This document shows positions 28,242-36,088 of a stretch of DNA of 64,000 nt, one piece after another. The notes under the pieces are model-generated. The model was not told the DNA's origin. It saw only the letters and a program-made list of their open reading frames with translations, and made no database searches. The first letter of the stretch is position 1. Every line of letters begins with the position of its first letter. Origin of the DNA: Dongia_A sp039808885 (GTDB taxonomy: Bacteria > Pseudomonadota > Alphaproteobacteria > Dongiales > Dongiaceae); NCBI GenBank assembly GCA_039808885.1, contig JBDHTX010000001.1:124001-188000 (forward strand), in the 5' to 3' direction. A program made the position numbers and the translations under genes.

Positions 28242-29084
28242 GTGCCCGACATGCCCATCCGCTGCGACCGGCCCGTGAGCCGGCTCCGTCCCCCCGGCAA
28301 GACCGGCGGCAAGATCGGCGGCAAGATCGGAATCCTGCTGTCGCTGCTTGCCGCCGTGGGCTGCGCCGAGACCGTCAAGCCGCCGCCGGAGCCGAGCGGC
28401 CCGATCCCCTGGACGGCGGCGATCGGCCGGCTGGACGCCCCGGCGGAATTCACCTCCTGCACGGCCACCCTGGTCGCGCCCGATGTCATCGTCACCGCCG
28501 CGCATTGCGTGTTTCCGCATGGCAAGAAGCTGCTGCCGAGCGCGATGAAATTCACCCCGAATGTCGGCGCCCAGCGCCTGCCCTCCGTCTATGTGGCCGA
28601 GATCGTCGGCCTGGGCGTCAGCAAGATGGACCCCGACAAGCCGGAGGAGACGCCGACCGAGGTCGATTGGGCGGTGCTGCGGCTGGAGAAGCCGGTCGCC
28701 AATGTCGAGCCGATCCCGGTGGAGCCGATCGCGCTGGCGGAACTCGCGCGCCGCCTGCAATCCGGCCAGACCCTGTCCAATTTCGGCTATGGCAGCTATG
28801 GCGTCACCATCGCCCAGCGCCTGCACCGGACCGAGGATTGCACCCTGATTCCGGAATGGAAGGAACTGGTGAAGGAGGCTGGCGACCGGCTGGTGATCAC
28901 CACCTGCCCGGTGATCAAGGGCGATAGCGGCGGCCCCATCCTGATCGACGATCCGACCGCCGGCCGGCGGCTGATCGCCGTGGTTTCCGGCTTCTGGCGG
29001 CGCCCCGACGGCACGGTCAGCCTTGCGGTCGGCGCCAGCGCCTTCGCCGACCAGTTGCGTCTCGCCATCAGTGCGCGGCCTTGA
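28242..29084 (+). CDS. Trypsin-like serine protease lipoprotein, copy 1
   Basis: 280 aa from GTG 28242 (AGGA upstream); ATG 28251 is an alternative. A signal peptide ends in the lipobox LLAAVGC. The S1 protease domain has the triad His in TAAHCVFPH, Asp in EVDWAVLRL and Ser in IKGDSGGPIL. It is probably anchored to the outer membrane and periplasmic. A paralogue follows 28 nt downstream. The substrate is unknown; the intact triad argues for active enzyme. Confidence 0.84.
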   Translation: MPDMPIRCDRPVSRLRPPGKTGGKIGGKIGILLSLLAAVGCAETVKPPPEPSGPIPWTAAIGRLDAPAEFTSCTATLVAPDVIVTAAHCVFPHGKKLLPSAMKFTPNVGAQRLPSVYVAEIVGLGVSKMDPDKPEETPTEVDWAVLRLEKPVANVEPIPVEPIALAELARRLQSGQTLSNFGYGSYGVTIAQRLHRTEDCTLIPEWKELVKEAGDRLVITTCPVIKGDSGGPILIDDPTAGRRLIAVVSGFWRRPDGTVSLAVGASAFADQLRLAISARP

Positions 29085-29112
29085 CGTCACGGCAAAATCA
29101 CGGGTGGCAGCA

Positions 29113-29958
29113 ATGGAAATGACCGAGACGGGCACGCCGATGCGGGCGACCGGCCGCCGGGAGCGCGGGCATCTGTGGCGCGGCCTCGCCGCCGCGCTGC
29201 TCTGCGCGACCATGGCGGGCTGCGCCGCCCGGCCACCCGCGCCGCCGCCGGCGCCGGAGCGCAAACCCGATTGGCAGGCCGCCATCGGCAGCCTGGAAAT
29301 CTCCGGCTCGCCGCAGATCTGCACCGCCGTCCTGGTGCGCCGTGACCTGATCGTCACCGCGTCGCACTGCCTGCATCCCGACGGCGTCGCCGTCGATGCC
29401 GGGCGGCTGGTTTTCACCTCCAGCTTCACCCCCGAGGACCGCTCGCGCGGCGTCACCATTTTCGGCCAGGGCGGCGAGGTGACGCCCGGCACCATCCACA
29501 AGGACCAGGCGCAGCTGGACTGGGCGCTGGTGCGGATCACGCCGCCGCTGCCGCTGAAGCCGCTCAAGGTGGCGCCGCTTTCCGCCGCCCAGGCCCGGGC
29601 CGAGATCGCCAAGGGCGCCAAGTTCTATTCCGGCGGCTATGGCCAGGGCGCCAAGGACCGGCTGCGGGCGCACGAACGCTGCGGACTGCTGCCGCCCGAC
29701 CCCGAGGGCCTGACCGAGGGCGATCTGTTCTTCGCCACCAACTGCATCGTCCGGCTGGGCGATAGCGGCGGGCCGGTCGCCATCATCAACGGCGACGGGC
29801 CGGAACTGATCGGCCTCACCGTCGGCTTCACCCAGCATCCGACGACCGGAGATTCGATCGGCATCGTGGTCTCCGCCAAGGCCTTCGCGCCCTTCATCGG
29901 CGGCGGCCTCATCAGCGCCCTGGAGCCGTCTCAGCCCACAAAAATGCCAATGAATTGA
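29113..29958 (+). CDS. Trypsin-like serine protease lipoprotein, copy 2
   Basis: 281 aa from ATG 29113. After a positively charged leader (RATGRRERGH) comes a hydrophobic stretch and lipobox ATMAGC, then a proline-rich linker. The S1 domain carries the full triad: His in TASHCLHPD, Asp in QLDWALVRI, Ser in RLGDSGGPV. It is similar to the preceding gene over the whole protease domain, so the pair arose by tandem duplication. Co-transcription is likely. A perfect palindrome follows immediately. Confidence 0.84.
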   Translation: MEMTETGTPMRATGRRERGHLWRGLAAALLCATMAGCAARPPAPPPAPERKPDWQAAIGSLEISGSPQICTAVLVRRDLIVTASHCLHPDGVAVDAGRLVFTSSFTPEDRSRGVTIFGQGGEVTPGTIHKDQAQLDWALVRITPPLPLKPLKVAPLSAAQARAEIAKGAKFYSGGYGQGAKDRLRAHERCGLLPPDPEGLTEGDLFFATNCIVRLGDSGGPVAIINGDGPELIGLTVGFTQHPTTGDSIGIVVSAKAFAPFIGGGLISALEPSQPTKMPMN

Positions 29959-29962
29959 CAAG

Positions 29963-29992
29963 CTTGGCTAAGCTGTATACAGCTTAGCCAAG
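29963..29992. promoter_or_regulatory. Perfect 30-bp palindrome upstream of the TMADH-like gene (candidate operator)
   Basis: Two 12-bp arms (CTTGGCTAAGCT and its complement) flank the self-complementary core GTATAC. It lies 54 nt before ATG 30047 and just after the protease stop. There is no T-run on either strand, so it is more likely an operator than a terminator. A GntR-type regulator is a reasonable guess from the TGTATACA core. Confidence 0.6.
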
Positions 29993-30046
29993 AAGCTGCG
30001 GCCGTCCAGGCCAGCGGCCGGGGGCAGCCACGCGGCTGGGAAGAGC

Positions 30047-32113
30047 ATGGGGCGCAATCCCCGCTACGACATCCTGTTCGAGCCGGTCCGCATCGGGCCG
30101 CTGACCGCGCGCAACCGCTTCTACCAGGTGCCGCATTGCACCGGCATGGGCTTCGACCTGCCGCATTCGGTCTCGCGCCTGCGCGAGATCAAGGCCGAGG
30201 GCGGCTGGGCGGTGGTGAACACCGAATATTGCTCGATGCACTGGTCGAGCGACGACGCGCCGTTCAAGTTCTGCGCGCTGTGGGACGAGCGCGACGTGAA
30301 GATCCAGGCCCAGACCACCGAGGCCATCCACCGCCATGGCGCGCTGGCCGGCGTCGAGCTGTGGCACGGCGGCAACCACGCGCAGAACCGCGCCTCGCGC
30401 GAGATCGCGCTGTCGCCCTCCGGCTCGCACCAGCACGGCATCTTCCCGCAGCAGACCCGCGCCATGGACCGCGCGGACATCCGCAACCTGCGGCGCTGGC
30501 AGGTGCAGGCGGCCAAGCGCGCCAAGCGCGCCGGCTTCGACATCGTCTATGTCTATGCCGGCCACGGCTACCTGCCGTTCCAGTTCATCACGCAGCGCTG
30601 GAACCAGCGCGGCGACGAATATGGCGGGTCGATCGAGAACCGCGCGCGCCTGCTGCGCGAGATGATCGAGGAGACCAGGGACGCGGTGGGCGATACCTGC
30701 GCCGTCGCCGTGCGCCTGGCGATGGACGAGTTGATGGGCCCGCACGGCGTGACGGCCGAGAACGAAGGCCGGGCCGTGATCGAGCTGCTGGCCGAGCTGC
30801 CCGATCTCTGGGACGTCAACATCTCCTATGTCGAGAACGATTCGATGTCGGCGCGCTTCGGCGAGGAGGGTCACCAGGAAAAATACGTCGGCTTCGTGAA
30901 GCAGCTCACCAGCAAGCCGGTGGTCAGCGTCGGCCGCTTCACCTCGCCCGACGCGATGGCGAGCCTGGTCAAGCGCGGCATCGCCGATTTCATCGGCGCG
31001 GCGCGGCCCTCCATCGCCGATCCGTTCCTGCCGGCCAAGATCGCCGAGGGGCGCGAGGACGACATCCGCGAATGCATCGGCTGCAACATCTGCCGCAGCT
31101 CCAACAACATGGGCGCGCCGATCCGCTGCACCCAGAACCCGACCATGGGCGAGGAATACCGCCGCAACTGGCATCCCGAGCGCATCGCGTCAGCCGGCGG
31201 TTTCAAAGATGACGGCGTGCTTGTCGTCGGCGGCGGGCCGGCGGGCCTGGAATGCGCCCTGTCGCTCGGCCGGCGCGGCTATCGCGTGGCGCTGGCCGAA
31301 GCGGGGCGCGAGTTGGGCGGCCGCATCAACCGCGAATCGCGCCTGCCTGGGCTCTCGACCTATGCCCGGGTGCGCGACTGGCGCCTCGGCCAGATCGCCA
31401 AGCTCGCCAACATCGAGGTGTTCCGCGAATCGCGCCTCGAGCAGGCACAGATCCTGGAGATGGGCTATCCGCATGTGGTGATCGCCACCGGTGCCGCCTG
31501 GCGGCGCGACGGGATCGGCGTCAACAACCACTTCCCCGTGCCGGGCACCGATGGCGCGAGCGTCCTGACGCCCGATGACGTGATGGCGGGCGCCAAGGTC
31601 GATGGCCCGGTGCTGGTCTATGATGACGACCACTACTACATGGGCGGCGTGCTGGCGGAGAAGCTGCTGAAGGAAGGCCAGCGCGTCATCCTGGCGACAC
31701 CGGCGCTCGAAATCTCCTCCTGGGCGACCATGACCGACGAGCAGTTCAAGGTGCAGGCGAAGCTGCTCTCGCTTGGGCTGGAGGTCATCGTCACGCATCG
31801 ACTGGAAGGCTGGAAGGCGGGCGCCGCGACGCTGGCCTGCATCTATACCGGCCGGCAGCGCGTGATCGAGGCCGCCACCTTGCTGAACGTGACCGGCCGC
31901 GTGCCCGACGATGCGCTCTATCGCGCGCTGAGCGACGATGCAGCGGGCCGCGCGGCCGCCGGGATCAAGACCCTGGCCCTGATCGGCGATGCGCAGGCGC
32001 CGGGGGCGGTGGTCCATGCCACCTATGCCGGCCACCGTTTCGCCCGCGAATTCGGCGAGGCGATCGACCCGGACCAGGTCCCCTATCGCCGCGAACTCGT
32101 CTTCGTTCCCTAG
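30047..32113 (+). CDS. Trimethylamine-dehydrogenase-like FMN/4Fe-4S flavoprotein
   Basis: A 688-aa protein with an N-terminal FMN barrel and a C-terminal dinucleotide-binding region (VLVVGGGPAGLECALSL). Key residues of trimethylamine dehydrogenase are kept: a Cys31 equivalent for covalent FMN (FYQVPHCTG), the YVYAGHGYLP motif with Tyr and His, LWDV with Trp and Asp, and a 4Fe-4S set Cys343, Cys346, Cys349 and Cys361 followed by CTQNPTMGEEYRR. It should oxidatively demethylate a secondary or tertiary amine, passing electrons to a flavoprotein. It is coupled to an MttB-family gene 13 nt downstream. The true substrate (trimethylamine, dimethylglycine, N-methylproline or other) is not decided. 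Confidence 0.86.
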   Translation: MGRNPRYDILFEPVRIGPLTARNRFYQVPHCTGMGFDLPHSVSRLREIKAEGGWAVVNTEYCSMHWSSDDAPFKFCALWDERDVKIQAQTTEAIHRHGALAGVELWHGGNHAQNRASREIALSPSGSHQHGIFPQQTRAMDRADIRNLRRWQVQAAKRAKRAGFDIVYVYAGHGYLPFQFITQRWNQRGDEYGGSIENRARLLREMIEETRDAVGDTCAVAVRLAMDELMGPHGVTAENEGRAVIELLAELPDLWDVNISYVENDSMSARFGEEGHQEKYVGFVKQLTSKPVVSVGRFTSPDAMASLVKRGIADFIGAARPSIADPFLPAKIAEGREDDIRECIGCNICRSSNNMGAPIRCTQNPTMGEEYRRNWHPERIASAGGFKDDGVLVVGGGPAGLECALSLGRRGYRVALAEAGRELGGRINRESRLPGLSTYARVRDWRLGQIAKLANIEVFRESRLEQAQILEMGYPHVVIATGAAWRRDGIGVNNHFPVPGTDGASVLTPDDVMAGAKVDGPVLVYDDDHYYMGGVLAEKLLKEGQRVILATPALEISSWATMTDEQFKVQAKLLSLGLEVIVTHRLEGWKAGAATLACIYTGRQRVIEAATLLNVTGRVPDDALYRALSDDAAGRAAAGIKTLALIGDAQAPGAVVHATYAGHRFAREFGEAIDPDQVPYRRELVFVP

Positions 32114-32126
32114 AGGAGGCGCCGCC

Positions 32127-33692
32127 ATGACCGAAGCCGCCCCCAATCCGACGATCGCGCCGCGGCGGCGGGAGCGCCGCGTTGCCCAGACGGGCGTGCG
32201 GCAATTGCCCTTCGCCCGCGTCGTCAACCGCTATCGTCCGATCGAGCTGCTGAGCGCCGACCAGGTCGAGGCGATCCACCGCGCGGCGCTGAAGCTGCTG
32301 CGCGAGACCGGCATCGAGGTGATGCAGGAGCCGGCGCGCAAGATCCTGAAGGCGGCGGGCGCGGAGGTTGATCCGGCCAATGATCGCGTCCGCCTCGACC
32401 CGGACCTGGTCGAAAGCGCCATCGCCAAGGCCCCCGCGAGCTTCGAGATGCGGGCGCGCAACCGCGCCTACGATGTCGGCCTGGGCAAGGGCGAGATGAT
32501 CTTCGCCGCCACCGGGGGGCCGGCCTTCGCCCATGATTGCGACCGCGGCAAGCGCCCCGGCACCTATGCCGACATGTGCGACTACATCAAGGTCGTGCAC
32601 CAGCTGAACGTGCTGCATCAGGAAGGCGGCTGCCCGATCGAGCCGACCGATCTGCCCGCCGACACGCGGCATCTCGACTTCTACGAGGCGGTGCTGACCA
32701 TCACCGACAAGACCTGGCAATGCTGGGCGCTTGGCGAATATCGCACCGAGGACGCGGTCAACATGGCCGCCATCGCCTATGGCCTGAACCGCGCCGAGAT
32801 GAAGGCGACACCCGTTACCCTCACCATCATCAACTCGAACTCGCCGTTGCGCCTCGACGTGCCGATGTGCGAGGCCCTGCTCGCCATGGGCAAGGCCGGG
32901 CAACCGCTGGCGATGACGCCTTTCACCCTCTCCGGCGCGATGAGCCCGGTGACGCTGGCCGGCGCGCTCACCCAGCAGCATGCCGAGGCGCTGGCCATGC
33001 TGGCGCTGTCGCAGATCAACGAGCCGGGCGCCCCGGTGCTCTATGGCGGCTTCACCTCGAACGTCGACATGCGCTCCGGCGCGCCGGCCTTCGGCACGCC
33101 GGAATACACCAAGGCGGCGCTGGCCGGCGGCCAGCTGGCGCGGCGGCTCAATGTTCCCTACCGCTCCAGCAACGTCACCGCCTCGAACATCGTCGACGTT
33201 CAGGCGGCCTACGAATCCATGATGTCGCTGTGGGGCGCCATCATGGGCGGGGTCAATCTCATCGAGCACGCGGCGGGCTGGATGGAAGGCGGCCTCACCG
33301 CCTCCTTCGAGAAGCTGATCCTCGATGCCGAATTGTTGCAGGGGATGCGCGAGTTCCTCAAGCCCATCGCCGTCGACGAGGCGGAAATGGCCTTGGGCGC
33401 CATTGCCGAGGTCGGGCCCGGCGGCCATTTCTTCGGCGTCGGCCACACGCTGGAGCGCTTCGAACACGCCTTCTACGAGCCGATGCTCTCCGACTGGCGC
33501 AACTATCAGACCTGGCAGAATGCGGGCGGCAAGACCGGCACCGAGCGCGCCAATACGATCTGGAAGGAATTGCTGCGCAGCTACGAGGCCCCGCCGATGG
33601 ACGCCGGCCGCCGCGAGGCCCTCGCCGCCTATGTCGCCAGGCGCAAGGAAGCCATCAAGGCCGGCAAACTGCTGCCGGACCCGGTCGAATAG
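32127..33692 (+). CDS. MttB-superfamily (trimethylamine methyltransferase family) protein, non-pyrrolysine
   Basis: 521 aa, with GAGGAGG at 32113-32119 overlapping the stop of the previous gene. The sequence spans the MttB TIM barrel (ATGGPAFAHD, HQEGGCPIEPTD, YGGFTSNVDMRSG). No in-frame amber codon interrupts it, so it belongs to the large pyrrolysine-free class that includes glycine betaine and proline betaine demethylases acting on a corrinoid protein. Coupling to the TMADH-like enzyme suggests stepwise demethylation of a quaternary amine. No corrinoid protein or activase gene lies in the window. Confidence 0.83.
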   Translation: MTEAAPNPTIAPRRRERRVAQTGVRQLPFARVVNRYRPIELLSADQVEAIHRAALKLLRETGIEVMQEPARKILKAAGAEVDPANDRVRLDPDLVESAIAKAPASFEMRARNRAYDVGLGKGEMIFAATGGPAFAHDCDRGKRPGTYADMCDYIKVVHQLNVLHQEGGCPIEPTDLPADTRHLDFYEAVLTITDKTWQCWALGEYRTEDAVNMAAIAYGLNRAEMKATPVTLTIINSNSPLRLDVPMCEALLAMGKAGQPLAMTPFTLSGAMSPVTLAGALTQQHAEALAMLALSQINEPGAPVLYGGFTSNVDMRSGAPAFGTPEYTKAALAGGQLARRLNVPYRSSNVTASNIVDVQAAYESMMSLWGAIMGGVNLIEHAAGWMEGGLTASFEKLILDAELLQGMREFLKPIAVDEAEMALGAIAEVGPGGHFFGVGHTLERFEHAFYEPMLSDWRNYQTWQNAGGKTGTERANTIWKELLRSYEAPPMDAGRREALAAYVARRKEAIKAGKLLPDPVE

Positions 33693-33794
33693 CCGATCCC
33701 GCTTGCGCCGAATTCTGCCGGGTGTAGCCTGACCTTGCCGCCATCGGCGGATCATCGCTTTTCCGTTGCACGCGTTCCAATCAGGGAGTCGCAC

Positions 33795-34013
33795 ATGGCA
33801 GAGAGCGTCTACAAGGTCATCGAACTTATCGGCACCAGCACCGAATCCTGGGAGAAGGCGGCGGTCGCCGCGCTGAAGCGCGCCGGCAAGACGCTGCGCG
33901 ACCTGCGCGTCGCCGAGGTCGTCGAGCAGGACCTGGTCATGGACAACGGCAAGGTCGAGGCCTTCCGGACCAAGGTCAAGGTCTCCTTCAAATACGAGGA
34001 CGCGAAGAAGTAG
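33795..34013 (+). CDS. Dodecin (flavin-binding protein)
   Basis: A 72-aa protein with the dodecin pattern VYKVIELIGTSTESWEKAA, ending VKVSFKYEDA. Dodecins form hollow dodecamers that store or protect riboflavin, FMN or FAD. ATG 33795 follows CAGGGAG. It lies 102 nt after the MttB-family gene and two genes downstream of a flavoprotein, which may be coincidence. A REP-like element follows. Confidence 0.93.
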   Translation: MAESVYKVIELIGTSTESWEKAAVAALKRAGKTLRDLRVAEVVEQDLVMDNGKVEAFRTKVKVSFKYEDAKK

Positions 34014-34037
34014 CCGGCGCGCCACGGCCATCCCTTT

Positions 34038-34139
34038 CGTCGTGGTCGGACTTGGTCCGACCATCCATGAGTTTCGTTGGGCAAGAACTCGCATGCGCGG
34101 GCGAACTCGTGGATGGTCGTGCCAAGCACGACCATGACG
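34038..34139. repeat. Intergenic paired inverted repeat (REP-like element, copy B)
   Basis: Two arms, about 34038-34074 and 34103-34139, inverted, each with an internal CTTGG-loop hairpin and an ATCCA(C/T)GAGTT flank. The hairpin stems differ (GGAC/GTCC versus TGC/GCA) but pair in both. Located between the convergent dodecin and aldo/keto reductase genes. Confidence 0.85.
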
Positions 34140-34161
34140 ATGGATAGGGAATGGAATCGCG

Positions 34162-35229
34162 TCAGAACCTTGCTTCGCCGCGCACGAAGGGCTCCAGCAG
34201 CGCCAGGTCGGCAACACCCAGCCGGTCGCGTGCGGTGCTGGCCTGGTGCCAATACGGATAGATCAGCGTCGGCGCGCTGACGGCATCCAGTTTTGCGCGC
34301 TCCTCCGGCGTCAATTTGAGATCGACCGCGGGCAGATTGGCCCGCAGCTGGGCCTCGTTGCGCACGCCGATGACCAGGGAGGTGATGGCCGGTCGGCCCA
34401 GCGACCAGGCCATCGCCACCTGTGCCGGCGGCACATTTCGCGCCGCCGCAATCTCCACCAGCACCTCGATGGTGTCGTAGAGCTTGGCCTCGTCATAGAG
34501 CGGCGGCTCGCCCCAGTTCTGCAGGTGGCGGCCGCTGTCCGGCTGCGGCTTGCCGCGGCGGTATTTGCCGGTGAGCAGGCCGCCGGCCAGCGGGCTCCAG
34601 ACCAGGACGCCGAGCCCCTGGTCGAGCGAGATCGGCAGCAGCTCGTATTCCGCCTCGCGGCCCTGCAGCGAGTAGTAGATCTGCTGGCTGACGAAGCGGG
34701 CGCTGCCCGCGCGCTCGGCGATGCCGAGGGCCTTCATGATGTGCCAGCCGGAGAAATTCGAGCAGCCGACATAGCGCACCTTGCCGGAGCGCTGCAGCGT
34801 GTCCAGCGCCTCCATCGTCTCCTCGAGCGGCGTCTGGCCGTCCCATTCATGCAGCTGGTAGAGATCGATGTGATCGCGGCGCAGCCGGCGCAGGCTGGCC
34901 TCGCAGGCGGCGATCAGGTGGCGGCGCGACAGGCCACGATCGTTCGGCCCGTCGCCCATCGGGAAGCGCGCCTTGGTGGCGACCATCATGTCCTGGCGCG
35001 CACCGTCCAGCGCCGCGCCGCAGATCTCCTCCGACAAGCCCTTGGAATAGACATCGGCGGTGTCGAGCAGGTTGATTCCGGCGTCGCGGCAGATGTCGAT
35101 CAGCCGCCGCGCCTCCGTCACGTCCGAGGAGCCGGTCTTGGCGAAGAAACCGGCGCCGCCGAAGGTCATGGTGCCGAGGGTGAGCACGGAGATCTTCAGG
35201 CCGGAGCGGCCGAGCAGGCGGTATTCCAT
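34162..35229 (-). CDS. Aldo/keto reductase
   Basis: A 355-aa NADPH-type aldo/keto reductase. The catalytic tetrad is visible: Asp and Tyr in LLDTADVYSKGLSE, Lys in VATKARFPMG and His in LYQLHEWDGQ. ATG 35229 is chosen because GGAG lies six bases upstream; TTG 35241 and ATG 35232 are alternatives. The substrate is unknown. It lies 22 nt downstream of the nitrilase-like gene, likely in one transcript with mutL. Confidence 0.9.
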   Translation of the reverse strand: MEYRLLGRSGLKISVLTLGTMTFGGAGFFAKTGSSDVTEARRLIDICRDAGINLLDTADVYSKGLSEEICGAALDGARQDMMVATKARFPMGDGPNDRGLSRRHLIAACEASLRRLRRDHIDLYQLHEWDGQTPLEETMEALDTLQRSGKVRYVGCSNFSGWHIMKALGIAERAGSARFVSQQIYYSLQGREAEYELLPISLDQGLGVLVWSPLAGGLLTGKYRRGKPQPDSGRHLQNWGEPPLYDEAKLYDTIEVLVEIAAARNVPPAQVAMAWSLGRPAITSLVIGVRNEAQLRANLPAVDLKLTPEERAKLDAVSAPTLIYPYWHQASTARDRLGVADLALLEPFVRGEARF

Positions 35230-35251
35230 CATCGTCTCCAAATGCGCGGGG

Positions 35252-36088
35252 TCAAAATGCGATGCGGTTCGTGCTGCGGGTATCGATCACCCTCCGAGGC
35301 TCATAGATCCCTCCCAACCGCGCAGCGGCGCGCCACGGCCTCGCCTTCGTGAGCGCGCCCTGCAACTCCGGCGCGTCGCGATCGAGCGTGCGTACCACCA
35401 TGCCAGATCGGCCAGGTCGGCAGCGGCCGACAAATCCACCGTTTGGAGCGATCAACCCGCTGGTCAGCCCGCGGCTGCATTGTGTCGGCGTCGACAGGCT
35501 CAGCCAATAGGCGTTAATTGCGGCATGCGCCTGCGCGGTGATGCCGAAAATCGGGTCCTGCGCGTAGGCGGAGAACAGCATGCAATCCACGCCGAGCCTT
35601 TCGTATTCCGCGAAGAGCTCAGGGAAGTGAATCTCGATACAGAGGGCACAGCCGAATTTGATTCCCTCTACTTTGAAAACCGTCGCCTCGGTTCCCGGCG
35701 TGTACCAATCCTCTATCTCGGCATTGGAAATGAGTCGCTTGTCGTAACGGCCGACGAGTTTTCCCGCGTCCGACAGGATAAACAGGCTGTTATGCGGGCG
35801 GTTCGGTGTCGTCAGGCGGTGATTGGCGCCGAACACGGCCCAGACACCGAGCTTGCCGGCCGCCTCGGCCGTTTCCTCCATCTCCTCGCGCAATACAGCC
35901 CAATCGACATCGTCCCAGCTTTTGATCTGCGCCTTTACATAGCCGGAGAGTGCGCCTTCGGGGAAATGCACTAGCCTTACGCCGCCACGCGCCGCCCTTG
36001 TCATGAGGCGGCGTATCGCAGCGCCGTTGCGCCGCACATCAGGCTCGATCGCCATTTGAGCCGTCGCAAGTTGGAAGCCGGCGCCCAC
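35252..36088 (-). CDS. Carbon-nitrogen hydrolase (nitrilase superfamily)
   Basis: 278 aa from GTG 36088, which shares one base with the mutL stop (TAGTG). The Glu-Lys-Cys triad is Glu44 (HFPEGALSGY), Lys117 (RYDKRLI) and Cys150 (CALCIEIHFPE). Such enzymes hydrolyse amides, carbamoyl-amines or nitriles; the specific substrate is not clear. The DNA is visibly less GC-rich than its neighbours (runs such as TTTGATTCCCTCTACTTTG), suggesting more recent acquisition between mutL and the reductase gene. Confidence 0.85.
   Translation of the reverse strand: MGAGFQLATAQMAIEPDVRRNGAAIRRLMTRAARGGVRLVHFPEGALSGYVKAQIKSWDDVDWAVLREEMEETAEAAGKLGVWAVFGANHRLTTPNRPHNSLFILSDAGKLVGRYDKRLISNAEIEDWYTPGTEATVFKVEGIKFGCALCIEIHFPELFAEYERLGVDCMLFSAYAQDPIFGITAQAHAAINAYWLSLSTPTQCSRGLTSGLIAPNGGFVGRCRPGRSGMVVRTLDRDAPELQGALTKARPWRAAARLGGIYEPRRVIDTRSTNRIAF

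Noticed and set aside
29963..29992. Rho-independent terminator of the protease genes
   Set aside because: The palindrome is not followed by a T-run on either strand and has no loop bases; an operator is the better explanation.
32127..33692. Pyrrolysine-containing trimethylamine methyltransferase
   Set aside because: There is no in-frame TAG within the gene; it belongs to the non-pyrrolysine class.
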